Shown here one piece after another: positions 35,262 through 45,928 of a stretch of DNA of 64,000 bases; position 1 is the stretch's first letter, and every line of letters begins with the position of its first letter. The DNA is taken from NCBI GenBank assembly GCA_014843695.1, contig CM026401.1, forward strand, positions 50,518,430 to 50,582,429. Reading direction: 5' to 3'. The notes beneath the pieces were generated by a model, which was given only the letters and a program-made list of their open reading frames with translations, was not told the origin of the DNA and did not search any database. This DNA is from Archivesica marissinica. Taxonomy: Eukaryota; Mollusca; Bivalvia; Venerida; Vesicomyidae. A program made the translations under genes and the position numbers.

Positions 35262-35819
35262 AGCAGCATTACATCGTATGAAATAAAAGATATTTGAAAA
35301 ATGCAATTTTTACGTATGGGTAGCAATGCTGCTACACATTCTAACATTATACTTTGTATGCTTATGTTCATTTGGTAAACAGTGTTTTTTGCGATAAAAC
35401 AAACTCGAAGGACTTTCCGAGTCGATCGGTCACGCACTTGTTTACATTCGGAATGAATCGTCCCCATTTGTCCCACGTTGTCTTTTTTAATTAAATTACT
35501 TGATATGTTGATTCATTCCCCTGTTAGCTAAGTCTTTTAGGGACATTTCTACATCCCCGTGAGGGGTTCGACATTAGAGGAAGATAGATAGATAGTATTT
35601 CATGTTCAAAATATATACATTGTTTTCTACATCCTCTGTTGTTTCACGCATGCGCGCTGTGCGTGTTTATATTTTGTGTGTTGATAAACAAATTCGTGTA
35701 TACGACAGTTTAAATTTATTGGAATTTTATCCTTTTCCTTTCAATTTTTGTAAACACACACACATAAGTATTTATATTTTACCCAAAACATCCTTTATTA
35801 CGATGTAATGCTGCTTTAA
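35258..35819 (+). mobile_element. P4 TTAA-type TIR element, copy 3
   Basis: TTAAAGCAGCATTACATCG to cgatgtaatgctgctttaa, a clean inverted pair. The interior differs from copies 1 and 2. Confidence 0.6.
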
Positions 35820-35949
35820 TGTGAAAATGAGAGTTGCGACAGATGCTGCTTTTGTTCTATGTACATATTTTAACCATTTTCCCCATTGAAGCATCTCTCG
35901 ATGCAGATTTCACCTAGATTGACACATTACTAGTCAAACAAACCGTATT

Positions 35950-36178
35950 GTGGAAGTCGTGATAGCTCAGTGGTTGCGCGTTCGCTTCATATGTGAAAGG
36001 CCTGGAGTTTGAGCCCCATTGGAGCCGTTACGATTGTGCCCTTAGGCAAGGCCTTTAAATTCCACATGCCTCTTCTCTCTCTCCCTCGTGGCGCTGGATT
36101 CCATCAGGAATGAGGTCTAGAAAGTGATTAATATAAGTTATAAGAACTTGTTTCGCAGTCGATCTTAAGCTCAAAATC
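35950..36178 (+). mobile_element. S1 SINE
   Basis: gtggaagtcgtgatagctca, ggcctggagtttgagcccca, tctctccctcgtggcgctgg, cttgtttcgcagtcgatctt. The tail is diverged and no target duplication is visible. Confidence 0.75.
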
Positions 36179-36837
36179 ACTCAAACTCTTATAAAAATTG
36201 CCAAATTAACCTACTTTCTCTTTTATGCGTAAACATCATATTCTTCCTTTAAGGCCATGCAAATATGACGACGACTCATTCAGTTATTGTTATTGGCCAC
36301 TGTACATTCATGGACGTTTTCACAAATGAAACCATCGTCACATAAACTGCTTTCCATTGAAGGGTGTTTGTTTTATTTATTGATTATTTCGGTTGTACCC
36401 GAATATGTTAAATCCAATTTGCATAGATTACATCTAGCAGTTTTCTTATTCTCAGAGCGATTGAAGTCTCAGAGCGACTGAGTGGGCGGCATTGTTTAGG
36501 ACAATATTATAAAAATTGTACTTTAAATAGTACGTTTGGTAATATTGAGGAGTTAAGATACATGGGGGTGGGTGAATGTTGTTGCAAAGTGTCTGTAATA
36601 TTTCAAATGAATTTTCTCCTCTAAACAGTTTTGACATCATAATTAAACACTACCTACCTCTGCACCTACTGGCAGAGTGTCAATTAACACCTGCCATGGA
36701 TGCGACCACAACATGGTTTATTCACACATCCTGGGGCGATTTCTTTTGTATTTGAAGGTTTTACGATGGTTTCAAAAGAAAACAACGTATCTGATTTATG
36801 ACAGTTTATTTCATTTTTGCAAATAATTATAATCATT
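36179..36837. other. Unannotated interval
   Basis: Short open frames only. No repeat family was recognised. Confidence 0.35.
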
Positions 36838-36992
36838 TTTCCTGGAATAGTATTCAGATATTGGGACGTCCGAGCGATTATTCGAATATTCGAATACTGG
36901 AATAGTATTCAGATATTGCGACATCCGAGCAATTATTCGAATACTGGAATAGTATTCAGATATTCGGACGTCGGAGCGATTATTTGAATATT
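36838..36992 (+). repeat. Imperfect tandem repeat, about 55 bp (3 copies)
   Basis: ggaatagtattcagatatt recurs three times, followed by variants of gacgtccgagcgattattcg. Small palindromes (attcgaatattcgaat) within the units. Confidence 0.85.
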
Positions 36993-37149
36993 CGTTGCCA
37001 TTCCTAGTAAAATTGTAACTATATAGGATCTTGCAAGAGTGGTGATTTCAGACCATATATTTTTAAACAAGATTTTGAATTTTGCTATAAGGAGAGCCTT
37101 TTGACCCGCTGTTAGATCCATAAATTTGAGTCCATGAAATCAGTAAGGT

Positions 37150-37667
37150 GCATCCGTATGCCTTAGTAAGGCCTAAAAAATGGTTTGGTTCCCGTAACAT
37201 GCTCGAATTTGCTAGGTAGGGTAGGTCGGATTTTTCTTTTTTTTAATTTATTTCTTTTTCTCTTTTTTGGGGGCGTCGACACCTTTGACAATCCATCTGG
37301 TGTACACTGATATTCTTCTTCGATTTGTGCGAATGTTGTTGATAAAAGTTTAAAAACACGCCTTTCTGGGGTGTTATGTTGACTGAAATGCGTTTTCCAA
37401 ATATTTATAACCGACATTTTTATTTTGTTGTTTGGTGTTACAAGACGCTTGACGTACAGGGTGTTCATAGACATAGCGTCTTTATGATATTCTACGTGAT
37501 ACTGAGCAAAATGTAGCGAAAAGTACAGCAAAACCCGAAAAGGACAAAAAAAAGAAATGAATGTTTTTTCTTTTTCGGATCGGTCTCTAAAAACACTAAC
37601 GACGGCGTGCTTTTATAGGTAGGGTCGGGTTACCCGAACCAAACCATTTTTTTTGTTTAGGCCTAAG
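37150..37667. mobile_element. TIR element with aggcctaaa termini
   Basis: Left taaggcctaaaaaatggttt, ggttcccg. Right, inverted, cccgaaccaaaccattttt, gtttaggccta. A minus-strand frame (37531-37163, 122 codons) lies within and has a very basic stretch, KKRKRNKLKKRK. I do not recognise it as a transposase. Superfamily not assigned. Confidence 0.5.
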
Positions 37668-37760
37668 TAGTCCCTGATAACGGAACAACTCCATGCAACC
37701 AATCGACACCAAACTTTTAATCACTATAATTATTACACTAAGCACAAAAACCGACAAAAG

Positions 37761-37862
37761 TCCCATCTGAAAGACTGTTAATTTTATTAGGGTCAGACGG
37801 GGGATCGAACATGCGACCCCTGGATTACCAGTCCAGCATGTTACCACTGGACTACAGATCTG
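37761..37862 (-). mobile_element. S4 SINE head, minus strand
   Basis: Reverse complement of the S4 tRNA region: gggtcagacgggggatcgaa (B box), ctggattaccagtccagcat (anticodon arm), ccactggactacagatc (A box). The body is cut off at tcccatctga. Confidence 0.7.
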
Positions 37863-38018
37863 CTTGTAGACATATTTTATTTCGCTGAACCAGCACCTAT
37901 ACAGTCAATAGCTTGTGGAAAGACACCGTTGGGCCGGTGGCCTGGTTTACATTGAAACGCATCCAAAATAGTTTTTGTGCAATATTATTTTGATTACATC
38001 AATATTTACATTTTTCAG

Positions 38019-38107
38019 ATATGTAAATGACAATGCTGTTGTATTCTTGCAGACTGGATCTCCCGCAGCTGATACACACAGCCCGATGTCGTCCACGGTA
38101 ACAGCAG
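38019..38107 (+). CDS. Candidate internal exon A
   Basis: The acceptor could be tttacatttttcag (exon from 38019) or gttgtattcttgcag (exon from 38053). The donor is strong: gcag followed by gtgagtac, with the intron starting at 38108. Only one frame is open across the 55-bp form, reading TGSPAADTHSPMSSTVTA. The longer form adds YVNDNAVVFLQ in the same frame. The exon ends with one base of a split codon (phase 1). The peptide is Ser/Thr/Ala-rich and I do not recognise it. It sits in non-repeat sequence with normal codons, unlike the array frames. It pairs in phase with exon B. Confidence 0.35.
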
Positions 38108-38146
38108 GTGAGTACATGCAAGGTTACATACAGTGGTGGAACCTAT

Positions 38147-38212
38147 GCTCAGCGTATTCCTATGCTTGGCGTATTCCAATGCTCGGCGTATTCATATGCT
38201 CGGTGTATTTGT
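38147..38212 (+). repeat. 17-bp tandem repeat (4 copies)
   Basis: Units such as ctatgctcagcgtattc, diverged at several bases. The first lies in a block (tggtggaacctatgctcagc) that is the inverse of the 39-bp array unit at 38755. Confidence 0.85.
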
Positions 38213-38754
38213 CCATTTACATCCATATTTAAAATATTTATATAGCTCTAGGCTAATTTCGCTGATAAGAGCTGAAGCATGGTTCAATAGCATTCCGTTG
38301 CGTATATCAGTAGCCTGTTGCAACTGTCACGCGACTGGACCAGCAGATGAATATAAACCTACAAAACATTGGGAGAATATTTCCACCGAAACTGTTACGG
38401 TGTATGAGCAATTCAGGTAGCTATCCGAATTAAATAAATCTACACCTAACCCGAAAAATAGTTTCTATACCATTTCTAACTAAGACCAATAAGTGTTTTT
38501 ATTCAATGATGTACTAAATCAAAATAAGATTTTCAACAAGTTATGGTGGATAAATAAAAAAGTAACAAGTATGCCATGCATAAGGTGTCCTGAAGTCCTG
38601 AGTTCCCGACCCGATACACCTTTGCGATAGCTGTATTATGCAACAAGGTCACGTTATGAAGCTAAAACTGTCAACAAGAGATTTTTGAAAGTTGTTGTCA
38701 CGACTTAAGAAAATAATAATGTACGGCAAGTGCAATTAACATTTTATACTGGTC
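38213..38754. other. Unannotated interval
   Basis: No SINE, TIR or array was recognised. Would be intron if exon A is real. Confidence 0.35.
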
Positions 38755-39577
38755 ATTATATGTGGGATTTACACCGAGCATAGGTTCCACCACTCTATAT
38801 GTGGGATTTATGCCGAGCATAGGTTCCACCACTCTATATGTAGGATTTACGCCGAGCATAGGTTCCACCACTCTATATGTAAGATTTATGCCGAGCATAG
38901 GTTCCACCACTCTATATGTAGGATTTACGCCGAACATAGGTTCCACCACTCTATATGTGGGATTTACGCCGAGCATAGGTTCCACCACTCTATATGTAGG
39001 ATTTACGCCGAGCATAGGTTCCACCACTCTATATGTGGGATTTACGCCGAGCATAGGTTCCACCACTCTATATGTAGGATTTACGCCGAGCATAGGTTCC
39101 ACCACTCTATATGTAGGATTTACGCCGAGCATAGGTTCCACCACCCTATATGTGGGATTTACGCCGAGCATAGGTTCCACCACCCTATATGTAGGATTTA
39201 CGCCGAGCATAGGTTCCACCACTATATATGTAGGATTTACGCCGAGCATAGGTTCCACCACTCTATATGTAGGATTTACGCCGAGCATACGTTCCACCAC
39301 TCTATATGTAGGATTTACGCCGAGCATAGGTTCCACCACTCTATATGTGGGATTTACGCCAGGCATAGGTTCCACCACTCTATATGTAGGATTTACGCTG
39401 AGCATAGGTTCCACCACTCTATATGTGGGATTTACGCCGAGCATAGGTTCCACCACTCTATATGTGGGATTTACGCCGAGCATAGGTTCCACCACTCTAT
39501 ATGTAGGATTTACGCCGAGCATAGGTTCCACCACTCTATATGTAGGATTTACGCCGAGCATAGGTTCCACCACTCTA
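38755..39577 (+). repeat. 39-bp tandem array (about 21 copies)
   Basis: Unit ggatttacgccgagcatagg followed by ttccaccactctatatgta. The 3n period leaves frames open on both strands (GSTTLYVGFTPSI plus, VEPMLGVNPTYRV minus). I consider this satellite DNA. Confidence 0.96.
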
Positions 39578-39635
39578 TTTATTTACCTCCATCATTTATT
39601 GGTAATAACTGTAAGAATGAAACTATTTCTCATCT

Positions 39636-39850
39636 TATTCTAAGGACACGGTGGTTGTAGCGAGATTCAAACCCACAACCCTGCGGTACATCGTATCAGT
39701 TATACCACAAGTGTTGTCCTGAAGCTTACACTATATGGACACTAACATGGTGATTATAGCTAGCTCACGCACACAACCCTGTGGTTACGAGACGGACATC
39801 GTATCAGTTATACCACTTGTGTTGGTCTGAAGCTTACACTGAGGAAGCCG
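39636..39850 (-). mobile_element. Possible tRNA-like SINE, two partial copies
   Basis: gattcaaacccacaaccctg and acatcgtatcagttatacca recur about 110 bp apart with gtcctgaagcttacact. On the minus strand the B-box-like gggtttgaatctc is visible. Assignment tentative. Confidence 0.35.
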
Positions 39851-40084
39851 ACAAGTCTGAACCCTGCTTAAAGCATTGATCAACAACTGTGTCTGCAGCC
39901 GGTTCTATTGTGCTATGCAGAGAGAACAAGAGGGTACTCCGTAGTGCACCCCCCCCCTGCTACACTGTGATTCAGATCATCACTAAAAGGTAACGGAATG
40001 GTCCGACCATCCTAGGCCTATACCGAACCTTCCCAAGACAATTATTGAACATCCAAGTGTACGGTTTTGCGTAAACCTGCTTGC

Positions 40085-40315
40085 AGACAGACAGACAAAC
40101 AGACGTATTGTCAAAGGTTAAGACACCAACATTCAGGGCTCAAACTAACAGACGTCTTGTCAGAGGTTAAGACACCAACATTCAGGGCTCAAACCAGTGG
40201 GACAGTTGGGAGAAATGGAATATATGGCAGACACTAGGCAGAGTCACCAAATTGGGAGAAATGGAATATATGGCAGACACTAGGCAGAGTCACCAAACTA
40301 GTCTATTAGATACAT
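40085..40315 (+). repeat. Mosaic block related to 26650-27057
   Basis: acaccaacattcagggctca occurs twice, then ggagaaatggaatatatggc and actaggcagagtcaccaaa, also duplicated. Same order as at 26.65-27.06 kb. Confidence 0.6.
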
Positions 40316-41252
40316 TAACTCCTTGCATGCCGGCGGTGAAGACAACAGTCAAATATGTCATGTCGGCGGTGAATACAACAGTCAAATATGTCGTGCCGGC
40401 GGTGAAAACAACAGTCAAATATGTCGTGCCGGCGGTGAAAACAACAGTCAAATATGTCGTGTCGGCTGTGAAGACAACAGTCAAATATATCATGTCGGCG
40501 GTGAAGACAACAGTCAAATATGTCGTGTCGGCGGTGAAGACAACAGTCAAATATGTCGTGTCGACGGTGAAGACAACAGTCAAATATGTCGTGTTGGAGG
40601 TGAAGACAACAGTCAAATATGTCGTGTCGGCTGTGAAGACAACAGTCAAATATGTCGTGTCGGCGGTGAAGACAACAGTCAAATATGTCGTGTCGGCGGT
40701 GAAGACAACAGTCAAATATGTCGTGTCGACGGTGAAGACAACAGTCAAATATGTCGTGTTGGAGGTGAAGACAACAGTCAAATATGTCGTGTCGGCTGTG
40801 AAGACAACAGTCAAATATGTCGTGTCGGCGGTGAAGACAACAGTCAAATATGTCGTGTCGGCGGTGAAGACAACAGTCAAATATGTCGTGTCGACGGTGA
40901 AGACAACAGTCAAATATGTCGTGTTGGAGGTGAAGACAACAGTCAAATATGTCGTGTCGGCTGTGAAGACAACAGTCAAATATGTCGTGTCGGCGGTGAA
41001 GACAACAGTCAAATATGTCGTGTCGGCGGTGAAGACAACAGTCAAATATGTCGTGTCGACGGTGAAGACAACAGTCAAATATGTCGTGTTGGAGGTGAAG
41101 ACAACAGTCAAATATGTCATGTCGTGTCGGCGGTGAAGACAACAGTCAAATATGTCGTGTCGGCGGTGAAGCCAACAGTCAAATATGTCGTGTCGGCGGT
41201 GAAGACAACAGTCAAATATGTCGTGTCGGAGGTGAAGACAACAGTCTACCTT
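40316..41252 (+). repeat. 33-bp tandem array with 165-bp higher-order unit
   Basis: The array starts from a P3-type terminus (attaactccttgcatgccgg). Unit gtgtcggcggtgaagacaac followed by agtcaaatatgtc, about 28 copies. Variants gct, gcg, gcg, gac, gag cycle in fixed order, giving a five-unit 165-bp repeat seen about four times. Frames are open on both strands because 33 is a multiple of 3. Confidence 0.96.
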
Positions 41253-41340
41253 TCGCCTAAATCTCACCTTTACCTGCTTCTCTCTAAATCTCGCCTTCAG
41301 TGTCATTTCAATCAATTTTCTTGTTCTGCAACATTTCACA

Positions 41341-41541
41341 GTGGAAGTCGTGATAGCGCAGTGGTAGCGCGGTCGATTCAGGGGCAAAATGACCGGACTT
41401 CGCATTTTAAGGCATTTTAATTCCACATGCCTCTGCTCTCCCTCGTGGCGCTGGATTCCATCAGGAATGAGGTCTCGTGTGTGATTAATATAATTGTAAG
41501 AACTTGTTTCGCAATCAAGCTAAAATAAATTTGTATAAGCT
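41341..41541 (+). mobile_element. S1 SINE with 14-bp target duplication
   Basis: gtggaagtcgtgatagcgca to the tail aaataaatttgtataagct. AACATTTCACAGTG at 41330-41343 and 41542-41555; the first gtg may belong to either. The head is degenerate (gaccggacttcgcat). The duplication length is typical of LINE-driven integration. Confidence 0.85.
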
Positions 41542-41555
41542 AACATTTCACAGTG

Positions 41556-42014
41556 TAATAAGAAAATTCGGTGTAGCAGATTACTCAGGGTGATGCTGAC
41601 AGAAAAAAATCCATTTTAGTAGTTGATGAAAATCATTGTAATGTGCTTTAAGATATTAGATTTACCTGCTTCACTCTTTCTATCTACCTGATAAAATAAA
41701 TTAAACTGCATCTCACGTTCAATGTAATTTCAATCAATATTCGTGTTCTGTTGTATCAACATAACGACGATTTGTAGTACCAGGTTGCATGGGGTGGTGC
41801 TGACCCGGGGAAAAAAATCATATTAATAGTCGTTGAAAATTTAAAATTTATCAATTATCAATTTTATGTGCTTTAAGATTTACCTGCTTCTCTCTACCTC
41901 TCTACCGCCCCACCTGCCCTAGTGGTACTTGATCATTAAGATGAGATGAGATAGGCAGGTCTAGACAGTTAATGTGATCTATTCTAATACCATATAATTA
42001 TGTCAATGTCTATT
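41556..42014. other. Unannotated interval with a diverged internal duplication
   Basis: tcaatcaatattcgtgttct near 41732 echoes tcaatcaattttcttgttct near 41308, with a following block, so this is a diverged duplicate of sequence flanking the S1 SINE. Confidence 0.4.
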
Positions 42015-42307
42015 TTAACCCATTCAACCCCAAGTAACTGACATGGACTGGTGCATGATATTTAACCCATTCAACCCCAAGTAACTGACATGGACTGGTG
42101 CATGCTATTTTTAGACCAATAAATTAATAAGAAAATTACCTTTGGACCAGTTCATTTATCAAAATGGGTAATTTTATCTAAAAATAGTAATAATTATTAC
42201 TGGCAAAAAAGTGCAGATCCTGATGAGACGGCTCGTTACGAGCCGGCTCATCTGGATCTACACTTTTCATAAGCCTATTTAGAGGCCTGTGGGGTTGAAA
42301 GGGTTAA
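42015..42307 (+). mobile_element. P1 piggyBac-like MITE, copy 7, left end duplicated
   Basis: ttaacccattcaaccccaag occurs at 42015 and again at 42062, so the first 47 bp are repeated. Right end ggttgaaagggttaa. Hairpin core intact. Confidence 0.82.
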
Positions 42308-42426
42308 AGGCTGGTTTTACAACCTAGGCAGAAATAACAGTTTATAAATAAATCATACTAAATGTGAACAGCCTCAACCATAGAGTTTTAGCTTTTCTTG
42401 AGAACTGGAGTTTTGGGGGTTTTGAT

Positions 42427-43094
42427 TTTCAATAAAATGGGAACAGACAGGAGTGAGTTTTCTGAAAAAGGAAGATTCAAGGGTGAATTCCTCATGGGGG
42501 AGGAGGTGGGGGCTTGTGTTTTTAATGACATGAGAACAGACAGGAGTGAGTTTTCTGAAAAAGGTAGATTCAAGGGTGAATTCCTCATGGGGGAGGAGGT
42601 GGGGGCTTTTGTTTTTAATGAAATGAGAACAGGCAGGAGTGAGTTTTCTGAAAAAGGTAGATTCAAGGGTGAATTCCTCATGGGGGAGGAGGTGGGGGCT
42701 TATGTTTTTAATGAAATGAGAACAGACAGGAGTGAGTTTTCTGAAAAAGGTAGATTCAAGGGTGAATCCCTCATGGGGGAGGAGGTGAGGGCTTTTGTTT
42801 TTAATGACATGAGAACAGACAGGAGTGTGTTTTCTGAAAAAGGAAGATTCAAGGGTGAATTCCTCATGGGGGAGGAGGTGAGGGCTTTTGTTTTTAATGA
42901 CATGAGAACAGACAGGAGTGTGTTTTCTGAAAAAGGAAGATTCAAGGGTGAATTCCTCATGGGGGAGGAGGTGGGGGCTTGTGTTTTTAATGAAATGAGA
43001 ACAGGCAGGAGTGAGTTTTCTGAAAAAAGGAAGATTCAAGGGTGAATTCCTCATGGGGGAGGAGGTGGGGGCTTTTGTTTTTAATGAAATGAGA
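42427..43094 (+). repeat. 93-bp tandem array (about 7 copies)
   Basis: gagtgagttttctgaaaaag at 42451, 42544, 42637 and so on. Each unit also has gattcaagggtgaattcctc and atgggggaggaggtgggggc. One extra A near 43026 breaks the frame in the last unit. Confidence 0.95.
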
Positions 43095-43129
43095 AGTTGC
43101 TGAAACATGGGACTTGAGTTTTACGCCAA

Positions 43130-44295
43130 GCAAACAAAGCTGGTTTTATTGCAAGCTCATACAGATGGTTTTGCGACAAGCTCACATAGCCAGTTTTGAG
43201 ACAAGCTCACATAGCCAGTTTTGAGACAAGCTCACATAGCCAGTTTTGAGACAAGCTCACATAGCCAGTTTTGCGACAAGCTCACATAGTCAGTTTTGAG
43301 ACAAGCTCACATAGCCAGTTTTGCGACAAGCTCACATAGCCAGTTTTGAGACAAGCTCACATAGCTGGTTTTACGGCAAGCTCACACATCTGGTTTTAAG
43401 GCAATCTCACACAGCTGGTTTTATGGCAAGCTCACACAGCTGGTTTTATGGCAAGCTCACACAGCTGGTTTATGGCAAGCTCATATAGCTTCTTTTACGG
43501 CAAGTTCACACAGCTGGTGTACGGCAAGCTCATACAGCTGGTTTTACGGCAAGCTCACAGCTGGTTTATGGCAAGCTCATATAGGTTGTTTTATGGCAAG
43601 CTCACACAGCTGGTTTATGGCAAGCTCATATAGCTTGTTTTACGGCAAGCTCACACAGCTGGTTTATGGCAAGCTCATATAGCTTGTTTTATGGCAAGCT
43701 CACACAGCTGGTGTATGGCAAGCTCATACAGCTGGTTTTACGGCAAGCTCACACAGCTGGTTTATGGCAAGCTCATATAGCTTGTTTTACGGCAAGCTCA
43801 CACAGCTGGTGTACGGCAAGCTCATACAGCTGGTTTTACGGCAAGCTCACACAGCTGGTTTATGGCAAGCTCATATAGCTTGTTTTATGGCAAGCTCACA
43901 CAGCTGGTGTATGGCAAGCTTATATAGCTTGTTTTATGGCAAGCTCACACAGCTGGTTTTGCGGTAAGCTCACACAGCTGGTTTATGGCAAGCTCATATA
44001 GCTTCTTTTACGGCAAACTCACACAGCTGGTGTACGGCAAGCTCACACAGTTGGTTTATGGCAAGCTCACACAGCTGGTTTATGGCAAGCTCACACAGCT
44101 GGTGTACGGCAAGCTCATATAGCTTGTTTTGCAATAAACTTGCATGGCTTGTTTTGTGACCAGCTCACAAAGTTGGTTTAGCAGCAAGCTCAAGCTCACA
44201 AAGTTGGTTTAGTGACAAGTTCAAGCTCACAAAGTTGGTTTAGCGGCAAGCTCAAGCTCACAAAGTTGGTTTAGCGGCAAGCTCACACAGCTGGA
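43130..44295 (+). repeat. 24-25-bp tandem array, heterogeneous
   Basis: Early units gccagttttgagacaagctc with acata. Later units agctggttttacggcaagct with cacac, alternating with tatagcttgttttatggc. Right-hand units carry an extra caagct. Confidence 0.93.
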
Positions 44296-44398
44296 TTGAT
44301 GGCCAATATCTTACACTCCGACCCAAAACATAACTGTGTCAAATATCGACATTACACTTCATTTCAATCCGAGTTGCATAAAATGCATTATTCCAGAT

Positions 44399-44665
44399 AG
44401 TCCGCCTCTGTGGTCGAGTGGTTAAGGTTGCTGACTTGTATACCACTGTAACCTATCATCACTGATGGTCACGGGTTCGAGCCTCGCTCAGGCCGTGTCT
44501 CATTTATATGAAAAAGTTGGCAGTTTTTACGGAGGTTGGTGCACCCAAGTACTGGTTAACCGCTGGAGCCTGCCCAGGAAATGTGTTGTTAGGTAAACTG
44601 CCCGCCGGCGATATAGCCCGAAATGGTGCTGATGCAGGCGTAAAACCCGAAATATAACATGGCAT
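44399..44665 (+). mobile_element. S3 SINE, full length, 12-bp target duplication
   Basis: Head gtccgcctctgtggtcgagt (A box), cacgggttcgagcctcgc (B box). Body gttggtgcacccaagtactg. 3' end ggcgtaaaacccgaaatata. ATTATTCCAGAT at 44387-44398 and 44666-44677. Confidence 0.88.
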
Positions 44666-44722
44666 ATTATTCCAGATCATCATTAATATACCATACACAA
44701 ATCAAATTCAATTCTCTGCATG

Positions 44723-44965
44723 CTGTCCAATTAGCGCAGTGGTTAGCACTCTCGCTTCTCGCCAATGCAACCCGGGTTCGATCCTTGGACCGGGAAGTAT
44801 TTGAGATGGTACGTTGGCCGCCAGATCGGACAGGTGGGTTTTCTCCTGGTACTCCGGTTTCCTCCCACATGCATAACCACATATATGCTTTCATCCGTGC
44901 CAACGAGAGTGATTAATATATGTTGTTGAAACTTGCTTCTCGGTAATGTGTCAATTAAATAAGGA
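44723..44965 (+). mobile_element. S2 SINE with Deu-like central domain
   Basis: Head ccaattagcgcagtggttag (A box), cgggttcgatccttgg (B box). The middle gtgggttttctcctggtact and ccggtttcctcccacatgc matches the Deu domain known from several vertebrate and invertebrate SINEs. The 3' part, cgagagtgattaatata, resembles S1. Confidence 0.8.
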
Positions 44966-45036
44966 AAGTGTGGTGTTTCGAAATCTTTTGTTTTTTAAGT
45001 TCAATATCTAGCACATCTTTAGAGTTATATCCCCCC

Positions 45037-45577
45037 CACCCTTTCCCTCATAGAAGCACCTCTTGACGCCATTACCAATACTACATACATTTACAATGTA
45101 GTAGCCAAACCAATGTTCGTAATAAAGGCCAGAATCTCATGTAGTCCCAGTAATATCTATGGAGGTGGGATAGATATGGTGACTACTTATCCACTGCATG
45201 ATAGCTAAATGGTTGTCGTTTGTATGGAGAAATAATAATATATTAACTTATATCTCTATGTAGTCCCAGTAATATCTATGGAGGTGGGATAGATATGGCG
45301 ACTACTTATCCACTGCATGATAGCTAAGTGGCTGTCATTTGTATGGAGATATAATAGTATATTCACCTAAATCTCTATGTAGTCCCAGTAATATCTATGG
45401 AGGTTGGATAGATATGGCGACTACTTATCCACTGCATGATAGCTAAATGGCTGTCGTTTGTATGGAGATATAATAGTATTTTAACCTAAATCTCTATGAA
45501 GGAAAGGGTTTAATGGCTGTCGTTTGTATGGAGATATAATAGTATATTAACCTAAATCTCTATGAAGGAAAGGGTTA
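45037..45577 (+). mobile_element. P2 TTAA-type MITE, copy 1
   Basis: Left end accctttccctcatagaagc, right end ctatgaaggaaagggttaa. One 84-bp left module and three 119-bp right modules (gtagtcccag at 45141, 45260 and 45379). The terminal 66 bp is duplicated, with an earlier gaaggaaagggtttaa near 45496. Confidence 0.72.
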
Positions 45578-45928
45578 AATGTACCCGAAACCAAGTGGAA
45601 GAAGATTGCTTGCTCAAACGTTATTTGTTTTTGACAATAGACTCTGCCTTATGAATATTCAAATGACCTAAACTAAATTGACCCCCTAATAAATGGCCTT
45701 CATCATCTCTACCTGTATTATTACATGTGCTGCACAATGTGTTTTTTTGGTAAACTATCAGTTTCAAGTGGCTTCTTGTATTTCTGCAGTCTGTGAGATA
45801 TCGTGTTTGCGGGCCTGTCTAAGATATTGATGTATCACAAATATTATATTATTATGGAATAAGATACATTGCCGACTGCATTGTTATAATATCTTTCATT
45901 TATTTGTATGAACACATGGGTGGGTACA
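45578..45928. other. Unannotated interval
   Basis: Contains an acceptor-like tract cttcttgtatttctgcag ending near 45789, with no convincing donor. Confidence 0.35.

Noticed and set aside
38698..39643. 291-293-codon frames on both strands
   Set aside because: Artefacts of the 39-bp unit.
40252..41426. Overlapping 275-378-codon frames on both strands
   Set aside because: Artefacts of the 33-bp unit, open in four frames at once.
45772..45830. Possible exon after cttcttgtatttctgcag
   Set aside because: No donor within a reasonable distance, and stops appear in the frames.
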